Positions 43,505-60,418 are shown, counted from the stretch's first letter. The stretch: DNA of 64,000 nucleotides from an uncultured Roseicyclus sp. (GCA_947489665.1 CANLEH010000003.1:62001-126000), one strand, 5' to 3'. The notes: generated by a model from the sequence alone, not told the origin. Translations and numbers: made by a program.

Positions 43505-44367
43505 GCGTTCATTTGCCTCCGCCGGGCTGGCCGAACCGATCCGCCAGCCAAAGCGTACAGGTCGTGCCGCATCGCTGGCATGTGCAACGCACAGGCGCAG
43601 GCCCGATCGCGCTGATGCTGCACGGGGCCGGTGCCTCAGCCCATACATGGGCGCCACTTCTGGACGCAGGTATTGGCGACTGGGATGCGATCATGCCCGA
43701 CCTTCCGGGCCATGGGTTCACGAAAAGCCCGCGTGGGCGCGCGCGTCTGCCAGATGTGGCGACGGACGTTGCGGCCCTACTGGCGCATCTGCACGCCGAA
43801 CCAGAAGTGATCATCGGCCATTCCGCCGGTGGCGCTGTCGCCTTTGAGTTGGTGCGGCGTGGGCTGTGCAAGCCTCGGCATTTGGTCATCCTGAACGGCG
43901 CGTTGGAGGATTTCCAAGGGGCCGCCGGCGTTCTATTCCCGGTCATGGCAAAGGTTCTGGCCCTGAACCCCCTAACCGGGTTCTTCCTCCCCTCCGGCGC
44001 GCAAGCGGTGAAACAAGCCAGGTCGGTGATTGCATCGACGGGAACCGAACTGCCCGATGCTTTGCTACAGCCCTATGCCGAGCTGATAAGTCGGAAATCC
44101 CATGTGGACGGGACCCTGGCCATGATGGCGCAATGGTCACTGGCAGAGCTTGGCAAGGCGTTGCCCCAAATCGACACGCCCACCTTGTTCATCCATGGCG
44201 CGGCGGATGAAGCCGTTGGCGTGAAGGCGGCGCAGCGGGCGGCGGATGCGATGCCAAACGCGGATCTGATCGTATTGGACGGTGTGGGCCATCTATCGCA
44301 TGAAGAGATGCCTGAACGGGTGGCGCGCGACATCCAAGCCTTTTGCGCAATGGCCCCCGCAAACTGA
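43501..44367 (+). CDS. bchO: Alpha/beta hydrolase BchO
   Basis: This is an alpha/beta hydrolase of 288 residues with oxyanion segment LHGAGASAHTW (41-50) and nucleophile elbow IIGHSAGGA (Ser108). The acid and base lie near FIHGAADEAVG and GVGHLSHEEMPE. BchO is always encoded behind bchID in purple bacteria and is thought to act around the Mg-chelatase step; its exact reaction is unknown. GTG start, overlapping bchD. A hairpin terminator follows. Confidence 0.92.
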   Translation: MSVHLPPPGWPNRSASQSVQVVPHRWHVQRTGAGPIALMLHGAGASAHTWAPLLDAGIGDWDAIMPDLPGHGFTKSPRGRARLPDVATDVAALLAHLHAEPEVIIGHSAGGAVAFELVRRGLCKPRHLVILNGALEDFQGAAGVLFPVMAKVLALNPLTGFFLPSGAQAVKQARSVIASTGTELPDALLQPYAELISRKSHVDGTLAMMAQWSLAELGKALPQIDTPTLFIHGAADEAVGVKAAQRAADAMPNADLIVLDGVGHLSHEEMPERVARDIQAFCAMAPAN

Positions 44368-44370
44368 AAC

Positions 44371-44390
44371 GGGCGACCCTTGGGCCGCCC
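44371..44390. terminator. Hairpin terminator between convergent bchO and cycA
   Basis: GGGCGACCC and GGGCCGCCC form a stem with a two-base loop just 3 bp after the bchO stop, followed by ATTCGAAAAATTCC. The A/T-rich flanks on both sides suggest it may serve both converging units. Confidence 0.6.
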
Positions 44391-44422
44391 ATTCGAAAAA
44401 TTCCAGAAGCCGTCAGAGCTGC

Positions 44423-44866
44423 TTATTCTTCCGGTCCGCCAAGCGAAACGAGGTACGCGTAGAGGTTCAGTGCGTCCTCTTCCGAGCGCACGCGGAAGCT
44501 CATCGCACCGCGCAGGCTGTCATCACCGGTGGTTTCACGAATCCAGCCGGTCGGGTCTTGCACGTACCCGACAAAGGCCGCCTCGTCCCACTCAGTGCCC
44601 GCTTCCATCAGGGCCATCAGACCGTTGGAGTAACGGAAATCCTCGACCGAACCGATCGTACGGCCATGGATGCCCCAAAGGTTCGGGCCGGTCCGCGCGT
44701 TGCGGCCTGCCAGCGTTTCGCCTTCGGCGTCCACAACAACGTGGCAGGAAATGCACTGACGAAACGCGCGCTCGCCTGCTTCTGCGTCACCGGTCGCATG
44801 GCCATCGGCCAGAACGGGGGTGGTCAGAAGTGCGGCTGCCGCTGTCAGGACAGAAAGTCTTTTCAT
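44423..44866 (-). CDS. cycA: Cytochrome c2-type electron carrier
   Basis: This is a periplasmic class I cytochrome c of 147 residues. It has a signal peptide (MKRLSVLTAAAALLTTPVLADG), haem-binding CISCH (38-42) and a Met ligand in GAMSFRV (Met122). The segments VVVDAEGETLAGRNARTGPNLWGIHGRT and YVQDPTGWIRETTGD resemble Rhodobacter cytochrome c2, which re-reduces the photosynthetic reaction centre. It lies 85 bp downstream of hemA on the same strand, so it is the last gene of the leftward array or has its own promoter. GAAGGGAG precedes the start. Confidence 0.88.
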   Translation of the reverse strand: MKRLSVLTAAAALLTTPVLADGHATGDAEAGERAFRQCISCHVVVDAEGETLAGRNARTGPNLWGIHGRTIGSVEDFRYSNGLMALMEAGTEWDEAAFVGYVQDPTGWIRETTGDDSLRGAMSFRVRSEEDALNLYAYLVSLGGPEE

Positions 44867-44951
44867 GGGTTGCTCCCTTCGAGTGTGCTCACGACTGTAT
44901 ACCTAGGTGTATCCAGAATCCGTCCACACCTTTTTGTGAAGTTTTCGCGTC

Positions 44952-46166
44952 TTAGGCAACAGCATGCGCAATTGCGCACTGCTTCCAGAGGGTTTTGAGC
45001 GCCATCACAAGATATTCGATATCCTCATCCGAGTGGAGCGGACCGGGCGTGAAGCGCAAGCGCTCTGTACCCTTGGGGACGGTGGGATAATTGATCGGCT
45101 GCACGTAGATGCCGAACTGATCCATGAGGATATCGGCAAGCATTTTGCACTTCACAGGATCCTTCACCATCACTGGAATGATGTGGGACGGATTGTGTTC
45201 GTGCGGAATGCCCTCGGCATCCAAGCGCGCGCGCAGACGCTCGACCTGGCGGCGCTGCATGGCGCGTTCCCAGCCGCTTTCCTTCAAGTGCCGGATCGAC
45301 TCGGTCGCCGCGGCGGCGACGGCAGGCGGCAGGGCGGTGGTGAAGATGAAGCCGCTTGCGAAAGAGCGGATGAAATCAACCAGCGCGTGGGAGCCGGTAA
45401 TATATCCGCCCACGCATCCATAGGCCTTGCCGAGCGTGCCTTCGATCAGGGTGATGCGGTCCATCAGGCCTTCGCGTTCCGCGACACCGCCGCCGCGCGG
45501 GCCGTACATGCCGACTGCGTGGACCTCATCGATGTAGGACATCGCGCCGTGCTTTTCGCAAACGTCGAGGATTTCGGCGATGGGGGCGATGTCACCGTCC
45601 ATGGAATAGACCGACTCGAAGGCCACGATCGGGGTCGCATTGGCGGGCAATGCAGCGAGCTTGCGGTCAAGGTCTTCGGGGTCGTTGTGCTTCCAGATGA
45701 CCTTGTCGCATTTCGCGTGGCGAATGCCTTCGATCATGGACGCGTGGTTCAGCGCGTCGGACAAGATCACTGCATTGGGCAAGCGAGAGCCCAGGGTCGA
45801 CAGGGACGCCCAGTTCGACACGTAGCCCGAGGTGAACAGCAGTGCGGCTTCCTTGCCGTGGAGGTCGGCGAGTTCGGCCTCCAGCAGCTTATGGTGGTAC
45901 GCGTTGCCCGAGATGTTGCGTGTGCCACCCGCGCCCGTGCCGCAGCTTGCAACCGTGTCCATCATCTTCTGCATGACCTTAGGGTTCTGGCCCATGCCAA
46001 GATAGTCGTTCGAACACCAGACCGTCACGCGGTCCTGCTCTCCGTTGCCGTGGTTCTTCACGCGGGGGAAATCGCCCGTTTCACGCTCCAACTCGGCAAA
46101 TACACGGTAATTCCCCTCTTCCTTCAATTGGTCGAGTTGGGCTTCAAAGAGCTGGTCAAAGTTCAT
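44952..46166 (-). CDS. hemA: 5-aminolevulinate synthase
   Basis: This PLP enzyme of 404 residues condenses glycine and succinyl-CoA to 5-aminolevulinate, the first tetrapyrrole step in alphaproteobacteria. It starts [28 protein letters not shown]. Key parts are [51 protein letters not shown] and the cofactor lysine in [10 protein letters not shown] (Lys247). Its ATG overlaps the puhE stop by 4 bp, so tetrapyrrole supply is directly coupled to the photosynthesis array. A second hemA elsewhere in the genome is possible but cannot be seen. Confidence 0.96.
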   Translation of the reverse strand: MNFDQLFEAQLDQLKEEGNYRVFAELERETGDFPRVKNHGNGEQDRVTVWCSNDYLGMGQNPKVMQKMMDTVASCGTGAGGTRNISGNAYHHKLLEAELADLHGKEAALLFTSGYVSNWASLSTLGSRLPNAVILSDALNHASMIEGIRHAKCDKVIWKHNDPEDLDRKLAALPANATPIVAFESVYSMDGDIAPIAEILDVCEKHGAMSYIDEVHAVGMYGPRGGGVAEREGLMDRITLIEGTLGKAYGCVGGYITGSHALVDFIRSFASGFIFTTALPPAVAAAATESIRHLKESGWERAMQRRQVERLRARLDAEGIPHEHNPSHIIPVMVKDPVKCKMLADILMDQFGIYVQPINYPTVPKGTERLRFTPGPLHSDEDIEYLVMALKTLWKQCAIAHAVA

Positions 46167-46975
46167 CGGACTTCCTCGCTTAGTCTTGTCGCTTGGGCAG
46201 GCTGGGGCCGTTCGGGCAGCATCCATCGCCATAGTTTTTCGTCAGGGAGTGGGAGCACCATGAACCAATGCTCCAACAGGGCGAGCGCAGTCAGTGCGCC
46301 CAATAAGGCAAAGCCGACACTGTCGGCCTGGCTTTCAGACACCCAAAGTCGTTCCAGCCAACAGGCGGCGGTGAACGACAGGGCGGTGATCGACATCGGG
46401 AACAGCCAGTTCATCCGCGCGGTGCGGAAATGGCTGGGAAGATGTTCCAGGGGTTCGGGAATGAACTCCACATTGATCTTCCGGACCCCGAGATAAAGGT
46501 TCAGCTTCGCGCTGATGCGGGCGGCAAAGAGGATCGCGAAGGTCCAGGTGCCGAATTGGTTTTCGGCGCCCCAGGACAAGACGACCATAGCGACCATGAC
46601 TGCGCCAAGAAGCATCTCATGATAGGCGACCGTTCCCCATGCGCGAATGAAGCGTTCCCCTTCCGAGACGTTGGGCACGGAATGCGACGTGACGGGGCCG
46701 GTGATCGTACCGGTCAGGAAGGTCAATTCGATCCAGCCCCAGATCGCGAGGGCCGACAGGAAGGCGACATAGACCGCGGCGAGTGACGGGTTGGCGAGCG
46801 TATCGACAAAGCCCGCCGCCCCCAAAACGACAATCGGTAAAGTCATAAGGCACGCCCAAAGTCTGGCATGCGGCCCGCCATGGTCGGCGCGCCGCACAGC
46901 AAACAGGATCGCCCCGGTGGAGAACCACCAGACGAAGAGGGCCGCAAGGGCCGCGATCCAGGGCGAGCTGAGCAT
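46163..46975 (-). CDS. puhE: Putative photosynthetic complex assembly protein PuhE
   Basis: This is a membrane protein of 270 residues with seven or more hydrophobic segments. [20 protein letters not shown] at the start, [16 protein letters not shown] and [27 protein letters not shown] are typical of PuhE, which affects reaction-centre and light-harvesting complex assembly in Rhodobacter. It is positioned after acsF as in other Rhodobacterales. Its start overlaps the acsF stop by one base (TGATG), and its stop overlaps hemA. Confidence 0.92.
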   Translation of the reverse strand: MLSSPWIAALAALFVWWFSTGAILFAVRRADHGGPHARLWACLMTLPIVVLGAAGFVDTLANPSLAAVYVAFLSALAIWGWIELTFLTGTITGPVTSHSVPNVSEGERFIRAWGTVAYHEMLLGAVMVAMVVLSWGAENQFGTWTFAILFAARISAKLNLYLGVRKINVEFIPEPLEHLPSHFRTARMNWLFPMSITALSFTAACWLERLWVSESQADSVGFALLGALTALALLEHWFMVLPLPDEKLWRWMLPERPQPAQATRLSEEVR

Positions 46976-48096
46976 CAGTAGGCAGGCTCCAACCGGACGG
47001 ACGCAGGCGCCCTGTGCTTGTTTGCGGGTATCGTGAAGAGGTTCACGAAGGCGGCCGCCGCACGAACACTGGCCCCGATGCGCTTGAAGAATTTGCCGTT
47101 CGCTTTCGCATCCGCCAAATCGACATTCGCCCGCTGCATCGCCTCAAGCCCGCGCTGCCAGCGTGGGTTTTCGATGTCGAGCGTGATCGGGAAGATCTGT
47201 TTTGTGATCTCGGACGTCTTGGTGAAGACCTCATGAGCATACCAATCCGGATCGACGCCAAGGGCCGCGTGGAACACGGGCCGCTGGTGGTCACGGACAT
47301 ACATGGTGGAGTAAACCGCAGTTAAGAAGAACTTGATCCACTGCTTGTTCACCCAGGTCTCAGTGAACTTCGGATCGCTCTTCATGATCAGCGCGAAGGC
47401 TTCTCCATGAGAGAACTCATCATTGCACCATTCACGGAACCACTTGAAGATCGGGTGGAACCGATGCTCGGGGTTTGCTTCCAGATGGCGGAAGATGGTG
47501 ATGTAGCGGGCATAGCCGATCTTCTCGGACAGATACGTCGCGTAGTAGATGAACTTGGGCCGGAAGTAGGTGTATTTCTTCTTCTGCGTCAGGAAACCAA
47601 GGTTCACCGCGATGCCAGCCTCACGCAACGCATCGTTGATGAAACCCGCATGGCGCGCCTCATCCCGGGCCATCAGCTGGAACAGTGTGACGATGTCATC
47701 GTTGTTCCCACGGCGCTTCATTTCCTTGTAAAGCACACAGCCCGAGAATTCGGCAGTGCACGAAGATACCAGGAAATCAACGAACTCCGCGCGCAGCGCA
47801 GGCTCCATGCCTTCCCAATCGACCGTGTCCCAATCTTCATTTTTCTTGAAGTGACCACGGTTAGGGTCGGACTTCATCTGGGCGATCAATGTGTCCCAAT
47901 CTTCACGAACGGACGACACATCAAGGCTGTCCATTTCATCGAAATCGGTGGTGTAGAAACGCGGGGTCAGCAGGGTGTTCTGCATGGCCAGCGCGGTTGC
48001 GCCTTCGCTGTCGACGATGCCCTGATGGTTGTCGGCGGCCAGCGCCTCTTCCACGGTGGCTGCGTCAGCGGAGTGGGTGTAAGCCGTATCTTTCAT
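46975..48096 (-). CDS. acsF: Aerobic Mg-protoporphyrin IX monomethyl ester cyclase (diiron)
   Basis: This diiron enzyme of 373 residues forms the isocyclic ring of bacteriochlorophyll using oxygen. The iron-ligand motifs are AEFSGCVLYKEM (Glu116), MARDEARHAGF (Glu146, His149), and later EWCNDEFSHGEAF. KKYTYFRPKFIYYATYLSEKIGYARYI is typical of AcsF. The start MKDTAYTHSADAA at 48096 overlaps the upstream gene (ATGA). No oxygen-independent bchE is present in this window, fitting an aerobic lifestyle. Confidence 0.95.
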   Translation of the reverse strand: MKDTAYTHSADAATVEEALAADNHQGIVDSEGATALAMQNTLLTPRFYTTDFDEMDSLDVSSVREDWDTLIAQMKSDPNRGHFKKNEDWDTVDWEGMEPALRAEFVDFLVSSCTAEFSGCVLYKEMKRRGNNDDIVTLFQLMARDEARHAGFINDALREAGIAVNLGFLTQKKKYTYFRPKFIYYATYLSEKIGYARYITIFRHLEANPEHRFHPIFKWFREWCNDEFSHGEAFALIMKSDPKFTETWVNKQWIKFFLTAVYSTMYVRDHQRPVFHAALGVDPDWYAHEVFTKTSEITKQIFPITLDIENPRWQRGLEAMQRANVDLADAKANGKFFKRIGASVRAAAAFVNLFTIPANKHRAPASVRLEPAY

Positions 48097-48458
48097 GCTG
48101 AGACCTCCCCGTTGCCTACCGCGCTTCGCGCTATTTGAGGCAGGCCCAATGCTGTTTCCTCTGTGACCTCGACCTCTTCCGAGAAGGAGAATTCGCAAAG
48201 CTCCATGAACTCAAAATCGCCGGTCATGCGGGTCCAGAGTTGCTCTAGCTTTGACGCACGGGTGATGCGGGCGGTGCGTTCTTCGCGCACAACCTCACCG
48301 TAAGGCGCCATCACGGGCGGGCCTTGAACCTGCACCTCGTCACCGGGGTTGATCACGGCCCCGTTGAGGAATTTCACATGCGCATGGAGGCTGTCGAAGC
48401 AGTGGCTGACTTCAACCTCACACGGCGCGGTTTCAAACTCTCGTGTCAAAAGACCCAT
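48093..48458 (-). CDS. Small conserved-position PGC protein between puhC and acsF
   Basis: This is a soluble protein of 121 residues with no signal or membrane segment. The N-terminal part (CEVEVSHCFDSLHAHVKF, then INPGDEVQVQGPPVMAPYGE) looks beta-rich. The C-terminus is acidic (EFSFSEEVEVTEET). I do not recognise a named domain; a small gene of this kind lies between puhC and acsF in other Roseobacter-group photosynthesis clusters, from memory. It lies 3 bp after puhC and overlaps acsF by 4 bp. An AcsF partner or assembly role is plausible but unproven. Confidence 0.75.
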   Translation of the reverse strand: MGLLTREFETAPCEVEVSHCFDSLHAHVKFLNGAVINPGDEVQVQGPPVMAPYGEVVREERTARITRASKLEQLWTRMTGDFEFMELCEFSFSEEVEVTEETALGLPQIARSAVGNGEVSA

Positions 48459-48461
48459 CTT

Positions 48462-48971
48462 CTATTCCTCCAAGATGCGCGCGAAGGCGGCTTCGTTGGT
48501 GGCGCCGAAGCCTACAAGCTCGGCACGGAAATCAGTGAAATCATCGCGCAGGCTGACGCGGCCATCGGCGTAGCGCACCACGCGGATCGGCTCAGAGGCC
48601 TCAAGCCCCACGGCGCCGCGTTCGCGTTCCAACACGCGGTAGACGCCAGCGACAAAGCCGCCTTCATCGGCTGCGAAATCGGCGACAACCTGACCATCCA
48701 GGCCAAGCACACGAGCCGAACCGTCAAGCTCTGCAAAGATGCGCACCGTGCGTTCGGTCACGATGGGCACGTCCGCCTCGGACGGGGGCATGGCTGACAA
48801 TGGTCTGTCTGTCAGGCGCGCATAGGTCACGATAATCAGCACGCAAAGGCACAGGATGAACATCGCGCGGATCAGAACCGTTGGGATCATCTCCTTGTCG
48901 CGGTCGACCAGCTTCTGTTCCGGTCTTGATCGGACCGTCACAGGCTGCGGTGTTGTGGAATCGAGGGTCAT
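48462..48971 (-). CDS. puhC: Photosynthetic complex assembly protein PuhC
   Basis: This protein of 169 residues has one membrane segment (about 28-48, AMFILCLCVLIIVTYARL) followed by a periplasmic domain. The core ERTVRIFAELDGSARVLGLDGQVVADFAADEGGFVAGVYRVLERER is characteristic of PuhC, which aids assembly of the reaction centre-LH1 complex. The start MTLDSTTPQ at 48971 lies 16 bp after puhB, with GGAG upstream. Confidence 0.92.
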   Translation of the reverse strand: MTLDSTTPQPVTVRSRPEQKLVDRDKEMIPTVLIRAMFILCLCVLIIVTYARLTDRPLSAMPPSEADVPIVTERTVRIFAELDGSARVLGLDGQVVADFAADEGGFVAGVYRVLERERGAVGLEASEPIRVVRYADGRVSLRDDFTDFRAELVGFGATNEAAFARILEE

Positions 48972-48987
48972 TGGTCGTTCTCCTCCT

Positions 48988-49644
48988 TCATTCCGCGGGT
49001 TGAGCGGCCATTTCAGGCACGCGGGTGACTTGGATCGTCGGGGCTTCGCACACAGCGGTCTGCGCCGCGTCCGACAGAAGGTCAGCCACACGCTTGGCAT
49101 CGGGGATGCAGCGCAAGGCGGGCTGGGTGTGCTTCATTTTCCACGGGCGCACATGCGGCCATGTCATGATGTAGGAAAAGCCCATACCGCCTTCGGGGTT
49201 CATCTCCAGCGCGATGGTCCCATGGCCTGATTTGCGCAGGCCAAGCGTGGCGTTGTGGACCTGCTTGAACGGCAGGTTCAGCGTCATGGTCAGCGCGGCG
49301 CCAATCCGCATCGCAACGCGCTTGTTGGTGACGGTATAGACTGTGGCCTTGGCCTGAACCAAAGCCACCAGCATCAGAAGCACGCAAACGACCAAACCCA
49401 GAACCAGAAAGAACGACGCTGCGGTCGCACTTTGCACCCACGATTCCGTTGCCGCCCCGCCGATGGTGCGCCACGCGAAAAGAAACACGAAATAGCCTGC
49501 GACCCACCACAGGCTGAGGGCTTCTTTCGCCAGCGTCCACCAATGGGGCTGACCCTGCCAGAGGATATGCTCCCCCTCCGGCAGCATCTCGGGAAGGCCA
49601 CGGACCGGCTCGGTCTGGAAGTCGTCGTGGTGGTCGTGGGGCAT
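48988..49644 (-). CDS. puhB: Photosynthetic complex assembly protein PuhB
   Basis: This is a membrane protein of 218 residues with three hydrophobic segments and a PH-like (bPH2) region. LPEGEHILWQGQPHWWTLAKEAL, YTVTNKRVAMRIGAALTMTLNLPF and MEFGYIMTWP-like GFSYIMTWPHVRPWKMKHTQPALRCIPDA fit PuhB, needed for efficient reaction-centre assembly. It is located between puhA and puhC as in Rhodobacter. It ends with the sequence QVTRVPEMAAQPAE. Confidence 0.93.
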   Translation of the reverse strand: MPHDHHDDFQTEPVRGLPEMLPEGEHILWQGQPHWWTLAKEALSLWWVAGYFVFLFAWRTIGGAATESWVQSATAASFFLVLGLVVCVLLMLVALVQAKATVYTVTNKRVAMRIGAALTMTLNLPFKQVHNATLGLRKSGHGTIALEMNPEGGMGFSYIMTWPHVRPWKMKHTQPALRCIPDAKRVADLLSDAAQTAVCEAPTIQVTRVPEMAAQPAE

Positions 49645-49683
49645 CGGTCTGTTGCTCCTTGGGTTACGGTTTGGCTGCGTCGG

Positions 49684-50466
49684 TCAGAGCAACGGTTCCA
49701 TGCGATCCTCGTCGGCGTAGAGAATGCCCGCGCCGTAGTAGGCGGAGATCTTCTCTTCCTCGAGCTTGGTGATCTGAGTGGACGATTTGGTGATCGGCAC
49801 GCCGGCAAAGTGCTTGCCGTGGATCGAATTGATCGTGACGCGGTTCCAGATCTGGCAGAAATGGATTGGCACAAGGCGTTTGCCGCCGCCGTGATCTGCA
49901 TCAAGCTCGATCTCAAGGTAGCGAACCAGCTGTTCCGGCGCGTCGATCCACATGTCTGAGATCGTGCCGACTTCTTCTCCGTCGCCGCCCCGCACAACCT
50001 TGCCGCGCGGGTCTTTACCGGCACTGACGCGATAGGCTTCGGTCGCACCCATCGGCACAATCTTGGCGTGGCCGTGGCCGTCCAGTTCCGGCTCATCCCG
50101 GCGTGGCGTCCATGCGCCTGAGCCGACACCAGCCTTCATCGGGTCGCCGACAACATCCCAGGGGTAGCCAGTGGAGGGGCGCTCCCGCTCCATCACGCTG
50201 TCCAGATCGGTGCGACGGTGCTGATCTTCGTTCTCGACCGACGGCACGACGACTTTGCCACGGCCATGGGGCAGTTCGAAGGTCTTGGGGTCCGGTACGG
50301 GGAACGGGCCTTGGTTGGCTGCTTCGCCGCCTTCTTCAGACTCGAGCGGATAGCCTTCGCGCATGTTCTCGGTCTGCAAGTAGTAGATCAGCAGCGCAAA
50401 GAAGATCCAGAACAGCCAGATCGAGAGGCTGGCGAGATCGAAGTTACCAAAGAATGCATTTTCCAT
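49684..50466 (-). CDS. puhA: Photosynthetic reaction centre H subunit
   Basis: This protein of 260 residues has one N-terminal membrane helix (about 12-31: SIWLFWIFFALLIYYLQTE) and a large cytoplasmic beta-rich domain that caps the L/M subunits and guides protons to QB. MREGYPLE and the PRC-barrel part VSAGKDPRGKVVRGGDGEEVGTISDMWIDAPEQLVRYLEIEL are diagnostic, as is YYGAGILYADEDRMEPLL at the end. The start at 50466 (MENAFFGNFDLA) has GAAAGGA upstream and lies 13 bp after lhaA. Confidence 0.97.
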   Translation of the reverse strand: MENAFFGNFDLASLSIWLFWIFFALLIYYLQTENMREGYPLESEEGGEAANQGPFPVPDPKTFELPHGRGKVVVPSVENEDQHRRTDLDSVMERERPSTGYPWDVVGDPMKAGVGSGAWTPRRDEPELDGHGHAKIVPMGATEAYRVSAGKDPRGKVVRGGDGEEVGTISDMWIDAPEQLVRYLEIELDADHGGGKRLVPIHFCQIWNRVTINSIHGKHFAGVPITKSSTQITKLEEEKISAYYGAGILYADEDRMEPLL

Positions 50467-50479
50467 GGTGTGGGTCCTT

Positions 50480-51910
50480 TCAAGTGGGGAGGTCGGCGAG
50501 GCCGATTTTGGCCCCCCCATCTGTAGTTTTGGTCGTTCTGGTTCTGACAAGCGGCCCAAGGGCCACGAGTGTCGCGAAAAGCAGGAAGATCTCGAAATGG
50601 TAGACGACGGAATATCCCGTCGCCGCGTTCCCGAGGGCCTCGCCAAGTTGTCCGGACAAGGCGAGGGAATTGACGCCATCGCGGATCGCTCCGCCCATGG
50701 CGATTGATAGGCCGGCCGCGGTGGCTTGCGCTGCGCCCCATGCGCCAAGCGCTAAGCCCCGGCCTGCGTTTTGCGTCGTTGGCATGGTCATTGCCGCCGT
50801 AAGTGTGGCGACAGAGAAGAGGCCGCCGCCGAGGCCGATGGCACAGGCGCCGATGAAGAAGAGCTCCGACGATCCCCAAGGATTGGAGAAGATCACAGCG
50901 GAGAATGCGAGAAGCCCGAAGAGGAGGCCACGGCTCGCCATTCGGAACGGGTTGATGCCTTGTGCAAGCCAGCGGGCGGCGAGGGCGAAACCCGTCAGCG
51001 CGCCCGCGGCCCATGTCGCGGTGAGGAGCGTGGTGGCGGAAACACTGAGGCCCAGGATTTCGCCGCCATAGGGTTCCAGCAACACATCCTGCATGTTGAA
51101 GGCCATGGTGCCCAGGAACACGACGACCAGAAGGCGGCCAGCAGTCCCGCCATTGGCGTAATCGGCCCAGGCCTCACGGAAGGTCGGGCCAGCGACGGCA
51201 CGCTCGGCCTTGGACATCGGGCGCACGGTTTCCTGTTTCCACAGCGCGGCGACGTTCAGGACGAGGGTGAGGACGGCGCAGGATTGGATGACCTGGATCA
51301 GCTCAAGCGGCGTGAATTCGCGGAGGAACCAGCCGATCACCACGGCGCTGACGCCCATGCCGATCAGGAACATCACGTAAAGAAGCGCCACGACGCGGGG
51401 GCGGGTTTCATCCGTGGCGCGGTCTGCGGCCAATGCAAGCCCCGCGGTTTGGGTCATGTGCATTCCGACGCCCGTCATCACAAAGGCGAGGCCTGCGAGG
51501 ATCTCGCCGGCGAACGGGATGTCGTAGGTGGTTTGCGTGACCTCTCCGCCCAGAACCAGAAGGCACGCGGGCATGATGGCGAGGCCGCCGAATTGCCAGA
51601 GCGTGCCGAACCAAAGGTAGGGAATGCGTTTCCAGCCAATGGCGGATTTGTAGGTGTCGGACTTAAAGCCCAGCAGCGCGCGGAAGGGCGCAATCAAAAC
51701 GGGGAGTGCGACCATGCAGGCGACGAGGAAGGCGGGGACCTGAAGCTCCACGATCATGACGCGATTGAGCGTGCCGAGCAGCAGGACGGCGGCCATTCCG
51801 ACGGAGACCTGGAAGAGGGACAGGCGCAGAAGCTGGCCGAGGGGAAGATCCTCGGACGCGGCATCTGCGAAGGGCAGATAGCGGATGGATATGCGTTTCA
51901 GCATACTCAT
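50480..51910 (-). CDS. lhaA: Light-harvesting 1 assembly protein LhaA (PucC family)
   Basis: This is a membrane protein of 476 residues with about twelve segments, belonging to the BCD/PucC branch of the major facilitators. LPFADAASEDLPLGQLLRLSLFQVSVGMAAVLLLGTLNRVMIVEL is a classic N-terminus; WKRIPYLWFGTLWQFGGLAIMP and MQDVLLEPYGGEILGL are family marks. It assists LH1 assembly, probably by delivering bacteriochlorophyll. Its ATG overlaps the bchM stop (ATGA), and it lies between bchM and puhA as in Rhodobacter. Confidence 0.95.
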   Translation of the reverse strand: MSMLKRISIRYLPFADAASEDLPLGQLLRLSLFQVSVGMAAVLLLGTLNRVMIVELQVPAFLVACMVALPVLIAPFRALLGFKSDTYKSAIGWKRIPYLWFGTLWQFGGLAIMPACLLVLGGEVTQTTYDIPFAGEILAGLAFVMTGVGMHMTQTAGLALAADRATDETRPRVVALLYVMFLIGMGVSAVVIGWFLREFTPLELIQVIQSCAVLTLVLNVAALWKQETVRPMSKAERAVAGPTFREAWADYANGGTAGRLLVVVFLGTMAFNMQDVLLEPYGGEILGLSVSATTLLTATWAAGALTGFALAARWLAQGINPFRMASRGLLFGLLAFSAVIFSNPWGSSELFFIGACAIGLGGGLFSVATLTAAMTMPTTQNAGRGLALGAWGAAQATAAGLSIAMGGAIRDGVNSLALSGQLGEALGNAATGYSVVYHFEIFLLFATLVALGPLVRTRTTKTTDGGAKIGLADLPT

Positions 51911-52596
51911 GCGCGCACCTCCAGACAGGCGGAGATGTAGAAACCGGAAGTGATTTGTGCACGCGTGCACAAAGGGTTTAAGCAATTGTTTTTCAATAAT
52001 TCTCGCTGAATCGATTTTTCCGAATGCGGGATCATCACGGGCGAGCGGTCGCTGCGCGGGAAGAGTTTTCCGAGGCCGAAGAAGGCCATCAGGAAGGGCG
52101 TGCGCGGTGCGACGGTGAAGACGATGTGGGGGCACCGTTCGGCCAGCCCGGCCAGCGCACGGCCAAGGTCCGGCGCGGTGTAGTAGATCATGGAATCCAT
52201 CGCCACGATGTGGTCGAAATCGCCCAATTCGGGCGACAGCATATCGCCCGATCGGAAGGTCACGCGATGCGCGAGGTCTTCGGGCAAGCGCTTGGCGGCG
52301 ATGTCGATCAGTTGCGGCGAGATGTCGATGGCCACAACCTCTGCCCCGCGCTTCGCCAACTCTTCGGTCATCGCGCCGGTGCCGCAGCCCGCATCAAGCA
52401 CACGCCGACCCGTCAGATCCTCGGGCAAGGCGGCCAGCATTGTCGCACGCATCCGGTCACGGCCCGCGCGGACGGTCTGGCGGATGCCAGAGACCGGCGC
52501 GTCAGAGGTCAACCGCTCCCACGTTTTGGTCGCGGTGCGGTCGAAATAGGCCTCTACCCGATTGCGGGTGGCGTCATATGTGGGCGTGTTGACCAC
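51907..52596 (-). CDS. bchM: Mg-protoporphyrin IX O-methyltransferase
   Basis: This SAM-dependent methyltransferase of 229 residues makes Mg-protoporphyrin monomethyl ester. It shows RVEAYFDRTATKTWERLTSDAPVS, the SAM loop VLDAGCGTGAMTEELAKRGAEVVAIDIS, and GKLFPRSDRSPVMIPHSEK, ending GFYISACLEVRA. The GTG start directly follows the bchL stop. The segment between IPHSEK and GFYIS (RELLKNNCLNPLCTRAQ) looks a few residues longer than in Rhodobacter, and its DNA contains the tra-box-like palindrome and an AT-rich stretch. Confidence 0.94.
   Translation of the reverse strand: MVNTPTYDATRNRVEAYFDRTATKTWERLTSDAPVSGIRQTVRAGRDRMRATMLAALPEDLTGRRVLDAGCGTGAMTEELAKRGAEVVAIDISPQLIDIAAKRLPEDLAHRVTFRSGDMLSPELGDFDHIVAMDSMIYYTAPDLGRALAGLAERCPHIVFTVAPRTPFLMAFFGLGKLFPRSDRSPVMIPHSEKSIQRELLKNNCLNPLCTRAQITSGFYISACLEVRA
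51954..51973. promoter_or_regulatory. Perfect 20-bp tra-box-like palindrome inside bchM
   Basis: TTTGTGCACGCGTGCACAAA is a perfect palindrome with the same arms (TTTGTGCA and TGCACAAA) as the intergenic one at 8800-8827; only the central bases differ. The plus-strand flank also matches in part (TTTAAGCAATTGTTTTT here, CCTAAGCATTTGCTTTA there). It lies about 45 bp upstream of the lhaA start on the minus strand and encodes part of PLCTRAQ in BchM. Confidence 0.55.

Positions 52597-60418
<7,822 letters not shown>

Noticed and set aside
44896-44913. Imperfect palindrome around ACCTAGGT before cycA
   Set aside because: Only eight central bases are perfectly symmetric, it does not fit TGT-N12-ACA, and no second copy was noticed; too weak to call an operator.
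50771-51940. 389-codon plus-strand open frame antisense to lhaA
   Set aside because: Shadow of the lhaA reading frame, Glu/Gly-rich and without recognisable features.
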